Assembly (NCBI GenBank): GCA_025934635.1
Contig: JAICWX010000393.1
Span: 1 to 7,106, forward strand
DNA: 7,106 nucleotides
Reading direction: 5' to 3'
Origin: Streptosporangiaceae bacterium
GTDB taxonomy: Bacteria > Actinomycetota > Actinomycetes > Streptosporangiales > Streptosporangiaceae
Positions 1 through 5,794 of the stretch are shown here, one piece after another. The position numbers and the translations under genes are program-made. Under the pieces are notes generated by a model. The model had not been told where the DNA came from, did not search any database, and was given only the letters and a program-made list of their open reading frames with translations. Every line of letters begins with the position of its first letter. Position 1 is the first letter of the stretch.

Positions 1-1409
1 CCCAGCTGGCGGCCGATCCGGCCGCCCGGGACATGGCCGCCTGGGCGGCCATGCGCCAGCTCACCCCGGCGGCGCTCTACGGCATCTCGCTCGGCCTCGG
101 CCTCATCGCCGCGGTGTGGTTCGCCGAGCTGGCGGTGCGCTCCAAGCTGCTGGCCGTCGCCGCGCTGGCGGGCTCGTTCCTGTTCGCCCGGGTCGGCTCG
201 CTGTCCGCCGCGACCAGCGCCGCAGGCCGGATCAAGGCCGCGACCGGCTGGCTCGGGACCGCCTGCGGGCTGCTCACCGAGCTCGGGATCTACGCGGCCC
301 TCGCGGTCAGCGCCGGACTCAGCCCCGGTGTCACCCTCCGGGCCGGGGTGGCGGGCCTGGACGGCACCTTCGGCGGCGCGCTGCGGGACACCTTCGCGGG
401 CACCTGGGGCGGCGCCGGGACGACCGGCGTGTGGCGGCTGGCCATCGCCGCCGCGCTGCTGCTCGGCGTCAGGAAACTGGCCAGCCTGGGCTACGAGTAC
501 ACCGCCCGGGCCCCCGGCCGCCTGTTCCCCCGCTCGGTGCTGCGCCTGGGCGAGGAGAGCATCACCTTGCCGGCCGGCGAGCGGCTCGCGCTGATCGCGG
601 TGACCGCGCTCTTGTTCGGGCCGCGGCTGACCTTCCTGCTCCTGCTGGCCTGGGGTGTGCTCGCGGCCGGGTACGTGCTGGCCGGGCAGATCACCCGGTC
701 GCTGCTGGCCGGGCCCGCCGACGCGGCGGACCGGGCGGACGCGGAGGCCGGGGTCGCCTGGCCCGCGGGCGAAGGGCTGCCCGCCTACCGGGGCGACGGC
801 GTGCTGGCCCGCTGGATCGGCTGCCTGGTCGACGGGCGGCTGCCGCCGCTGCCGCCGCTGCTGGCCGGCCTGCTGGTGACCGGCGTGCTGGCCGCGCTCG
901 GGCTTGGCAACCTGCCCGGCATCTTGGTGCTGGTGCCGATCGAGGCGATGATGCTGGCCGCGATCGCTTCCCTGCACCCGCACGACGGGCCGCTGGACTG
1001 GCTGGTGCCGGCCCTGCTGCTGGCCGGCGAGGGCGTGTACCTGGCCGCCCTCGGCCTGCCCCGGCACGTGGCCCCCTGGCTGATCTTCGCGCTGCTGGCC
1101 GCGGTGCTGGCGCGCCACCTGGACCTGGCCGCGCGGGCCCGGGCCGGGCGGGGGATCCCGGCCGACAAGGCCGGCCTGGGCTGGGAGGGGCGGATGCTGC
1201 TGGCCGGCGCGGCCGGCCTGGCCGGCCTGGTGCCGCTCGCCTACGCCGTCCTCGCGGGCTATCTTTGGTTGCTATTCATCTGGGAGTTCCTCAGCGGATG
1301 GCTGGCCCCGGAAAACCCAGGCCCGACCGAGGGAGACGACGTTGATCGGGATGGTCCTCGCCGCAGGCGCTGGCCGGCGGCTGCGGCCCGATACCGACGG
1401 CCTGCCTAA
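1..1409 (+). CDS. DUF5941-type polytopic membrane protein, 5' end cut off by the window edge
   Basis: The frame is open from the first complete codon (position 3, reading QLAADPAARD before the Met at 33), so the true start lies upstream and the Met at 33 is internal. About 468 residues are visible, with many hydrophobic segments. Counting from Met33, residues 1-95 follow the layout of a CDP-alcohol phosphotransferase membrane domain (a LTPAALYGISLGLGLIAA helix, then a GWLGTACGLLTELGIYAAL segment), but the catalytic aspartates are missing. The second half has features I associate with the actinobacterial DUF5941 family: PAGERLALIAVTALL, HPHDGPLDWLVPALLLAGE and LGWEGRMLL. Known homologues are often fused to nucleotidyltransferase-like or phosphotransferase domains and sit beside the same genes as here. 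The biochemical role is unknown. The last ~20 residues are Arg-rich and overlap the next gene by 68 nt, so the tail may be little constrained. Family assignment is from memory of the motifs. Confidence 0.8.
   Translation, partial: QLAADPAARDMAAWAAMRQLTPAALYGISLGLGLIAAVWFAELAVRSKLLAVAALAGSFLFARVGSLSAATSAAGRIKAATGWLGTACGLLTELGIYAALAVSAGLSPGVTLRAGVAGLDGTFGGALRDTFAGTWGGAGTTGVWRLAIAAALLLGVRKLASLGYEYTARAPGRLFPRSVLRLGEESITLPAGERLALIAVTALLFGPRLTFLLLLAWGVLAAGYVLAGQITRSLLAGPADAADRADAEAGVAWPAGEGLPAYRGDGVLARWIGCLVDGRLPPLPPLLAGLLVTGVLAALGLGNLPGILVLVPIEAMMLAAIASLHPHDGPLDWLVPALLLAGEGVYLAALGLPRHVAPWLIFALLAAVLARHLDLAARARAGRGIPADKAGLGWEGRMLLAGAAGLAGLVPLAYAVLAGYLWLLFIWEFLSGWLAPENPGPTEGDDVDRDGPRRRRWPAAAARYRRPA
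1329..1335 (+). promoter_or_regulatory. Shine-Dalgarno site deciding a TTG start
   Basis: GAGGGAG lies 6 nt upstream of the TTG at 1342, inside the 3' end of the preceding gene. The only nearby in-frame ATG (1351) would be 15 nt away, too far for this site, and starting there would trim the first residues before the nucleotide-binding loop. The TTG is therefore preferred. Confidence 0.6.
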
Positions 1410-2079
1410 GGCGCTGCTGCCGGTCGACGGCCCCGTCACCATCCTCGACATCGCCCTGCGCAACCTGGCCGCGGTCGGGCTGCGCGACGTCACCGTCGTG
1501 GTCGGCTACGCGGCCGGCGCGATCCGGGACCGGGTGCCCGCGCTGGAGGCCGAGCACGGCGTCCGGCTGAGGTTGGTCGACAACGACCGGGCCGAGGAGT
1601 GGAACAACGCCTACTCGCTCTGGCTGGCCCGCGAGCACTTCGCCCAGGGCGCGCTGCTGGTCAACGGCGACACGGTGCATCCCGTCGCGGTCGAGAAGAC
1701 GCTACTCGCCGCGGCCGGGCAATCCGGCATCGTGCTGGCCGTGGACGACGTCAAGAAGCTGGCCGACGAGGAGATGAAGGTCCTCCTCGGCCCGGGCGGG
1801 AACCTGCTCCAGATCACCAAGCTGATGGACCCGACGCTGGCGCACGGCGAGTACATCGGGGCCACGCTCATCGCCCCGGCCTCCGGGCCGCGGCTCGCCG
1901 GCGCCCTCGAGCGGATCTGGCGCCGCGATCCCTCGCTGTACTACGAGGACGGCTACCAGGAACTCGTCGACCACGGCACCATCATCACGGTGGCGCCGAT
2001 CGGCGAGGTCGAGTGGGTCGAGGTGGACAACCACGACGACCTGCGCCGGGCCCGCGAGATCGCGCCCCGGCTCCGGTGA
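1342..2079 (+). CDS. Nucleotidyltransferase of the phosphocholine/sugar-phosphate cytidylyltransferase class
   Basis: This 245-residue protein is a complete single-domain Rossmann-like nucleotidyltransferase. Visible motifs are the N-terminal NTP-binding loop (LAAGAGRRLRP, residues 6-16, then PKALLPV 22-28 with Lys23), the N-N-x-Y-S-L motif (88-93) typical of LicC-like, inositol-1-phosphate and aminoethylphosphonate cytidylyltransferases, the metal-binding Asp of VNGD (Asp110), the VDD...DEEMKV block (134-147), HGEYIGAT (168-175), and a C-terminal WVEVDNHDDL (225-234) whose Asp229 should be the second metal ligand. The expected reaction is CTP plus a phospho-alcohol giving a CDP-alcohol and pyrophosphate. 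The acceptor (phosphocholine, glycerol phosphate, inositol phosphate or other) cannot be read from the sequence. It starts at TTG with a good SD, overlaps the upstream membrane gene by 68 nt (translational coupling likely), and precedes a dehydrogenase and a CDP-alcohol phosphotransferase that would supply and use such substrates. UTP- or other NTP-sugar activity is a less likely alternative. Confidence 0.87.
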   Translation: MIGMVLAAGAGRRLRPDTDGLPKALLPVDGPVTILDIALRNLAAVGLRDVTVVVGYAAGAIRDRVPALEAEHGVRLRLVDNDRAEEWNNAYSLWLAREHFAQGALLVNGDTVHPVAVEKTLLAAAGQSGIVLAVDDVKKLADEEMKVLLGPGGNLLQITKLMDPTLAHGEYIGATLIAPASGPRLAGALERIWRRDPSLYYEDGYQELVDHGTIITVAPIGEVEWVEVDNHDDLRRAREIAPRLR

Positions 2080-2096
2080 ACCGCAGTCGTTCACCG
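2074..2096. repeat. Perfect inverted repeat 8-7-8 across the stop codon and intergenic gap
   Basis: CGGTGAAC (2074-2081) and GTTCACCG (2089-2096) are exact reverse complements separated by 7 nt, with arm centres 15 bp apart. The left arm contains the TGA stop of the nucleotidyltransferase gene (2077-2079). No T-tract follows, so it is not a classical intrinsic terminator. It could be a U-less hairpin terminator/attenuator or the operator of a dimeric repressor just upstream of the following promoter. Confidence 0.55.
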
Positions 2097-2119
2097 AACC
2101 CGCACCGTGCATAACCCGG

Positions 2120-2133
2120 TAGTCTCCCGTTCA
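2120..2133 (+). promoter_or_regulatory. Putative promoter for a leaderless transcript (-10 TAGTCT)
   Basis: TAGTCT (2120-2125) fits the actinobacterial TANNNT -10 consensus and lies exactly 7 nt before the ATG at 2133, which places the expected transcription start on or next to the A of that ATG. No Shine-Dalgarno sequence precedes this ATG, and the frame is closed by a TAA at 2112 with no other start codon between, so the ATG is the only possible upstream start. No convincing -35 box is seen at the usual distance; TTCACC (2090-2095) is too far away. An alternative -10, TAACCC at 2112, would be 16 nt from TTCACC. Confidence 0.4.
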
Positions 2134-3188
2134 TGCAGCTGTCCCGCATCGTCACCGCGCCGCTCGTGGTGGACGTGCGTCCGGGCGCGGTCGCTGACCT
2201 CGGCGCGCTGCTGGCCGACCGGCGGATCGCCACCGCAGGCCGGGTCGCCGTCGCGGTCGGTCCCGGTCAGGGTGACAGCGTGCTCGCCGACCTGGACCTG
2301 GGCCCGGCCGAGGTGTTCCGGGTAGCGGACGGCACCGTCGACAGTGCGGTCGCCCTGGGCAAGCAGCTGCGGGCCAACGCCTACGAGGCGGTGGCGGGAA
2401 TCGGCGGCGGCCGGACCATCGACGTGACCAAGTTCGCCGCGCACATGGCCGGCGTCCCGATGATCGCGGTGGCCACCAACCTGGCGCACGACGGAATCGC
2501 GTCCCCGACCAGCTCACTGGAGCACGAGTCAGGTAAGGGGTCATACGGAGTGGTCCCGCCGGTGGCGGTGATCGTGGACCTGGACCGGGTGCGCAACGGC
2601 CCGCCCCGTTTGGTCCGTTCTGGTATCGGGGACGTGGTGAACAACCTGTCGGCTATCGCGGACTGGGAACTGGCCGTGGCCGATCTGGGCGAGCCCGTCG
2701 ACGGGCTCGCGGTCACGCTGGCCCGGACGGCCGCCCAGGCGGTGCTGCATCAGCCGGGCACGGTGGAAGACGACGCCTTCCTCACCGTGCTCGCCGAGTC
2801 GCTGATCTTGTCCGGGATAGCGATGACGGTGGCCGGCTCGAGCCGGCCAAGCAGCGGCGGTGACCACGAGATCCTGCACGCGATCGAGCAGCTGTACCCC
2901 GGCACGGCCAACCACGGCGAGCTGGCTGGCGTCGGCGCGCTGTTCTGCACCTACCTGCGCCGAGATGACCACCTGCTCGCGCTCACCTCGGCCTGCCTGG
3001 CCCGCCACGGGCTGCCGCGCACCCCGGCCGACCTGGGCCTGAGCCACGCCGAGTTCACCAAGGCGGTGCTGCACGCCCCGGCCACCCGGCCCGGCCGGTA
3101 CACCGTCCTGGAACGGCTCGACCTCAACGAAAACCAGATCGCCGAACGGGTGGAGAGCTTCGCCGCCACCGTGGGGAGTGCCACGTGA
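2133..3188 (+). CDS. sn-Glycerol-1-phosphate dehydrogenase-like, iron-containing alcohol dehydrogenase fold
   Basis: The 351-residue length is normal for the glycerol-1-phosphate dehydrogenase (EgsA/AraM)/GldA superfamily. An N-terminal NAD(P)-binding domain contains GIGGGRTIDVTK (89-100) and the TNLAHDGIASPTSS block (115-128, Asp120). The C-terminal metal domain has GIGD (Asp167), AGSSRPSSGGDHEILH (234-249, His245) and ANHGELAGVG (259-268, His261), giving the expected Asp/His/His triad. The AGSSRPxSGxxH signature points to the G1P dehydrogenase branch rather than glycerol dehydrogenase. The expected reaction is NAD(P)H reduction of dihydroxyacetone phosphate to sn-glycerol-1-phosphate, the stereoisomer used in archaeal lipids and in the bacterial AraM pathway; a different polyol phosphate is possible. 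The protein should be soluble and cytoplasmic. The ATG has no SD and seems to be read from a leaderless mRNA. The stop overlaps the next gene, so its product probably feeds the adjacent nucleotidyl- and phosphotransferases. Confidence 0.88.
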   Translation: MQLSRIVTAPLVVDVRPGAVADLGALLADRRIATAGRVAVAVGPGQGDSVLADLDLGPAEVFRVADGTVDSAVALGKQLRANAYEAVAGIGGGRTIDVTKFAAHMAGVPMIAVATNLAHDGIASPTSSLEHESGKGSYGVVPPVAVIVDLDRVRNGPPRLVRSGIGDVVNNLSAIADWELAVADLGEPVDGLAVTLARTAAQAVLHQPGTVEDDAFLTVLAESLILSGIAMTVAGSSRPSSGGDHEILHAIEQLYPGTANHGELAGVGALFCTYLRRDDHLLALTSACLARHGLPRTPADLGLSHAEFTKAVLHAPATRPGRYTVLERLDLNENQIAERVESFAATVGSAT

Positions 3189-3961
3189 TGCCGGGTCCCA
3201 CGCTGGCCGAGGTGCGCGCCAAGGGACAGCCGCCCGAGGTGCTGGCCCGGCTGAACGACGAGCACTGGTTCGGCCGGCTGTACATGCGCAAGCTGTCCCC
3301 GTTCGCCACCATCGTGTTCGCCCGCCTCGGCTGGTCGCCGAACGCGGTCACCGTCTGCTTCATGCTGTCCGGCGTGGCCGCCGGGGTGCTGGCCGCGGTG
3401 CCCGGCCTGCCCGCCGCCGCCGGCGTGTTCCTGCTCATCCAGCTGTACCTGCTGTTCGACTGCGCCGACGGCGAGCTGGCCCGGTACACCGGGCGGTTCT
3501 CGGCCGCCGGGGTGTACCTGGACCGGATGGGGCACTACATCGCGGAGGCGCTGCTGCTGGCCGGCCTCGGCATCCGCGCCCAGGGGCACTTCTCGCTGTC
3601 CGGCGGCTACGTGACCATGGGCCTGGCCGCGGCCATCTGCGCCACCTTGATCAAGGCCGAGACCGACACCGTGATCGTGGCCCGGGCCTCGTCCGGCCTG
3701 GACGGCAAGCATGACGACGAGGCCCTCGCGCCCCGGTCGCCGGGCCTGGCGCTGGCCCGGCGGCTGGCCTCGATGCTGCGGGTGCACCGGATCATCCAGG
3801 CGGTCGAGCTGTCCTGTCTTATCCTGATCGCCGCCATCGCCGACGCCATCGGCGGCGACCTGACCGCGACCCGCGTGCTGACCGTGGCCGCGCTGGTGGT
3901 GGGGGTGGCGATGACCGCCGCCCATCTCGTCGCCATCGTGGCGTCCCGGAGGCTCCGATGA
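3185..3961 (+). CDS. CDP-alcohol phosphatidyltransferase family membrane enzyme, with an altered active-site motif
   Basis: The 258-residue protein has about six hydrophobic segments. A short cytoplasmic N-terminus leads into the LGWSPNAVT entry (48-56) and the family signature around residues 92-117: Asp92, Asp95-Gly96, Ala99-Arg100, Gly109 and Asp113 all fit D-x2-D-G-x2-A-R-x8-G-x3-D-x3-D. The final Asp is replaced by His117 (codon CAC at 3533-3535). Enzymes of this family transfer the phospho-alcohol moiety of a CDP-alcohol to a second alcohol in the membrane with release of CMP; the fourth Asp is the proposed catalytic base. Substrates here are unknown, but the neighbouring nucleotidyltransferase and G1P dehydrogenase would provide a CDP-alcohol and a polyol phosphate. 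The GTG start overlaps the upstream TGA by 4 nt (GTGA), with GGGGAG at 3173-3178; the in-frame ATG at 3188 is also possible. The gene ends in an ATGA overlap with the glycosyltransferase, so the two are co-translated. Confidence 0.87.
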   Translation: MMPGPTLAEVRAKGQPPEVLARLNDEHWFGRLYMRKLSPFATIVFARLGWSPNAVTVCFMLSGVAAGVLAAVPGLPAAAGVFLLIQLYLLFDCADGELARYTGRFSAAGVYLDRMGHYIAEALLLAGLGIRAQGHFSLSGGYVTMGLAAAICATLIKAETDTVIVARASSGLDGKHDDEALAPRSPGLALARRLASMLRVHRIIQAVELSCLILIAAIADAIGGDLTATRVLTVAALVVGVAMTAAHLVAIVASRRLR

Positions 3962-4857
3962 CCATGACCGACCAGCGCACCCTCACCTTGTCCTGCGTCA
4001 TCCTCACGATGGGGAACCGCCCGGCCGAGGTCGTCCGGGCCATCGACAGCGTGCTGGCCCAGGATCTTCGAGGACTGGGCGGCCGCCCGGTCGAGCTGGT
4101 CGTGGTGGGCAACGGCGCCGAGGTGACCGGCCTGCCCGCCGGGGTGCGCGCCGTCTCGCTGCCGGAGAACCTCGGGGTGTCGGGCGGGCGCAACGCCGGG
4201 GTGGCCGCCTGCACCGGCGACGTGGTGCTGTTCCTGGACGACGACGGCTGGTACCCCGACCCCGGGCTGGCCGGTCACATCGCGGCCCGGTTCGCCGCTG
4301 ACCCGGCCCTGGCCGTGCTGTCCATGCAGGTGGTCGACCCCGACGGCGGTCCCGGCGCGCGCTGGCACGTGCCCCGGCTGCGGGCCGGCGACCCGGAGCG
4401 GTCCTCGGTCGTGACCACGTTCCTCGGCGGCGCGTGCGCGATCAGGCGCTCGGCCTACACCGAGGCGGGCGGCCTGCCGGACCTGTTCTTCTTCGGGCAC
4501 GAGGAGACCGACCTGGCCTGGCGGCTGATGGACCGCGGCTACCGGCTGGAGTACGACGCCACCGCCCGGATGAACCACCACTCGCTGCCGAACGCCCGGC
4601 ACGATGAGTTCCGCCGCCGGGACGGGCGGAACCGGGTGCTGCTGGCCCGGCGCAACCTGCCCTGGCCGCTGGCGGCGGTCTACCTGGCCGACTGGATGGC
4701 GCTCACCGTGGCCCGCGAGCGCGGCCGCCGGGCCGCGCTGGCTCCCTGGTTCGCCGGCTTCGCCGAGGGCTGGCGGACCGACCCGGGCCCGCGCCGCCCG
4801 ATCGCGCTGCGCACCGCCTGGCGGATGACCCGGGCGGGCCGCCCGCCCGTGATCTGA
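3958..4857 (+). CDS. Family 2 glycosyltransferase (GT-A fold)
   Basis: The 299-residue protein is a complete GT2 domain. The motifs are the N-terminal strand LSCVILTMGNRP (11-22), ENLGVSGGRNAG (70-81), the metal/nucleotide-sugar site LDDDGWYPDP (93-102, DxD at 94-96), the acceptor-side FLGGACAIRR (155-164) and HEETDLAWRL (181-190), where Glu183/Asp185 are candidates for the catalytic base region. The C-terminal RDGRNRVLLARRNLPWPL (221-238) resembles rhamnosyl-/galactofuranosyl-type actinobacterial GT2 enzymes (WbbL/GlfT1-like layout). There is no signal peptide, and it is probably cytoplasmic at the membrane face. GGAGG (3948-3952) lies 5 nt before the ATG, which overlaps the upstream stop by 4 nt. 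As the last intact gene of the cluster it probably adds a sugar to the product of the phosphotransferase; donor and acceptor are not determinable. Only 4 nt separate its stop from the stop of the convergent dehydrogenase remnant, with no hairpin terminator visible. Confidence 0.9.
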   Translation: MTMTDQRTLTLSCVILTMGNRPAEVVRAIDSVLAQDLRGLGGRPVELVVVGNGAEVTGLPAGVRAVSLPENLGVSGGRNAGVAACTGDVVLFLDDDGWYPDPGLAGHIAARFAADPALAVLSMQVVDPDGGPGARWHVPRLRAGDPERSSVVTTFLGGACAIRRSAYTEAGGLPDLFFFGHEETDLAWRLMDRGYRLEYDATARMNHHSLPNARHDEFRRRDGRNRVLLARRNLPWPLAAVYLADWMALTVARERGRRAALAPWFAGFAEGWRTDPGPRRPIALRTAWRMTRAGRPPVI

Positions 4858-4861
4858 GTTT

Positions 4862-5044
4862 CTAGATCGACATCCCGCCGTCCACGGTGAGGGTCGCGCC
4901 GGTCACGAACGAGCTGTCGTCGCTGGCCAGGAAGAGCATGGCCCGGGCCACCTCGTCCGGGCGGGCATGCCGGGCCAGCGGGATGAGCCCCTCGAAGATC
5001 GAGGCGGCCCGGTCGCGCCCGGCGCCGGTCGCGGCGATTTCGAT
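4862..5044 (-). pseudogene. C-terminal fragment of a short-chain dehydrogenase/reductase (SDR)
   Basis: Read on the minus strand, the 60 codons before the TAG at 4862-4864 encode a typical SDR C-terminus: an [20 protein letters not shown] helix block, then [20 protein letters not shown], the conserved end of classical SDRs (S-x-FVTG-x-x-x-x-VDGG). Recognisable SDR sequence runs back only to about [11 protein letters not shown], near 5044. Beyond that the frame gives unrelated, permease-derived antisense sequence. The cofactor-binding TGxxxGxG region, the Ser-Tyr-Lys active site and any start codon are absent; roughly three quarters of a ~250-residue protein is missing. It is therefore a dead remnant, convergent with the intact glycosyltransferase and head-to-head with the truncated permease gene. 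Confidence 0.85.
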
Positions 5045-5046
5045 GC
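5041..5046. other. Recombination/deletion junction between SDR and permease remnants
   Basis: SDR homology (minus strand) fades at about 5044 and permease homology (plus strand) begins at about 5042, so the two truncated genes join within a few bases. Both are missing their 5' ends and those ends face each other. One deletion across a divergent promoter region explains both truncations. No IS end, target duplication or integrase is visible. An assembly chimera is the alternative. Confidence 0.6.
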
Positions 5047-5736
5047 GGTGCTGGCCGCGGTGCCCTACTGCTGGTCCTGCGCATGTCCGGCGGCTACTTC
5101 GCGGTCGCCACCTTGGTCATCGCCGCGGTGTTCCAGATCGCGGCCACCCTGTCGCCCTCGGTCGGCGGCACCACCGGGGTGAGCGTCCCCGGGCTGGCGG
5201 GCTACGACCCGGTGCTGCGCGAGGCGCTGATCTACTGGGCCACGCTGGCCGTCGCGGTGCTCAGCGTGGCCGGGGTGTACCTGCTGGTGCGGCGGACGTT
5301 CGGGCTCGACGCCCGGGCGGTCGGCAGTGACCCGGTGGCCGCGGCGAGCGCCGGCGTCCGGGTCGGGCGCAGCCGTCGGCTGGCCTACCTGGTGGCGGCG
5401 GGCGGCGCGGGCGCGGTCGGGGCGCTGATCGCGCTGCAGACCCTCTACGTGGAGCCGACCTCGGTCTTCAACATCCAGTACAGCGTGTACATGCTGTTCA
5501 TGGTGCTGGTCGGCGGGATGGGCACGATCGAGGGCCCGGTGCTCGGCGCGCTGGTGCTGTTCGGGCTGCAGGAGGCGCTGTCCTCGCAGGGCGCCTGGTA
5601 CCTGGTCATCGTGGGCGGCCTGGCCGTGATCGCCACCCTGGTGGCCTCGCGCGGGCTGTGGGGCCTGGCCAGCGACCGGTTCGGCTGGTCTGCGCTACCG
5701 GTCGGCTACCGGGTGCGTCAGCCAGGTGGACGATAG
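5042..5736 (+). pseudogene. livM: Truncated branched-chain amino-acid ABC transporter permease (LivM type)
   Basis: From the ATG at 5083 the frame gives 217 residues matching the C-terminal two thirds of LivM permeases: [18 protein letters not shown], a GGTTGVSVPG loop (28-37), the cytoplasmic coupling region GLDARAVGSDPVAAASAGV (74-92) and the MVLVGGMGTIEGPVLGALVL block (140-159). It ends in a RGLWGL...PVGYRVR tail, so the 3' end looks natural. LivM proteins usually exceed 300 residues; about 100 N-terminal residues and the first transmembrane helices are missing. Permease-like sequence continues upstream of the ATG without a stop (GALLLVLR), and still further in another frame (DAVLAAV, from 5042), as though one base was lost near 5062. 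With no LivH, ATPase or binding-protein gene beside it, and an SDR fragment fused at its 5' side, this is almost certainly non-functional. A short membrane protein from 5083 cannot be formally excluded. Confidence 0.8.
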
Positions 5737-5780
5737 CGATATCATCCGGACGGGTGACGCCTGCCCGGCCGGGGGGCGCG

Positions 5781-5794
5781 TACGATATGTCGTG
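5781..5794 (+). promoter_or_regulatory. Putative leaderless promoter (-10 TACGAT)
   Basis: TACGAT (5781-5786) matches the TANNNT actinobacterial -10 consensus and ends exactly 7 nt before the GTG at 5794, the same spacing as the TAGTCT/ATG pair at 2120-2133. A -35-like GTGACG lies at 5754-5759 but the 21-nt spacer is long. An imperfect 12-bp palindrome, ACGATATGTCGT (5782-5793, 10 of 12 symmetric), overlaps the -10 and could be an operator. The gap 5737-5780 shows no clear terminator. Confidence 0.45.

Noticed and set aside
116..1345. Long plus-strand ORF of 409 codons in an alternative frame inside the first gene
   Set aside because: The composition is extreme Arg/Gly/Ala with no domain, the signature of an off-frame read in very GC-rich DNA; the other frame has clear membrane-protein sequence.
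2951..3925. Minus-strand ORF of 324 codons
   Set aside because: It is antisense to the dehydrogenase and phosphotransferase genes and rich in Gly/His/Gln, typical of the complement of GC-rich membrane-protein coding; no recognisable motif.
3607..4602. Minus-strand ORF of 331 codons
   Set aside because: It is antisense to two well-supported genes (phosphotransferase and GT2), with low-complexity Val/Gly/His/Arg sequence and no family features.
4680..5084. Minus-strand ORF of 134 codons covering the SDR remnant region
   Set aside because: It is in a different frame from the true SDR tail and reads Arg/Pro-rich nonsense; the SDR signature is in the frame ending at the TAG at 4862-4864.
4887..5330. 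Plus-strand ORF of 147 codons crossing the SDR/permease junction
   Set aside because: It is antisense to the SDR remnant and then off-frame in the permease remnant; the sequence turns into Arg/Gly-rich shadow, so it is not a real fusion gene.
5760..5780. GC-rich palindrome CCCGGCCGGG before the last gene as a possible terminator
   Set aside because: It is only a 10-bp self-complementary stretch with no loop and no T-tract, in very GC-rich DNA where such matches are common.
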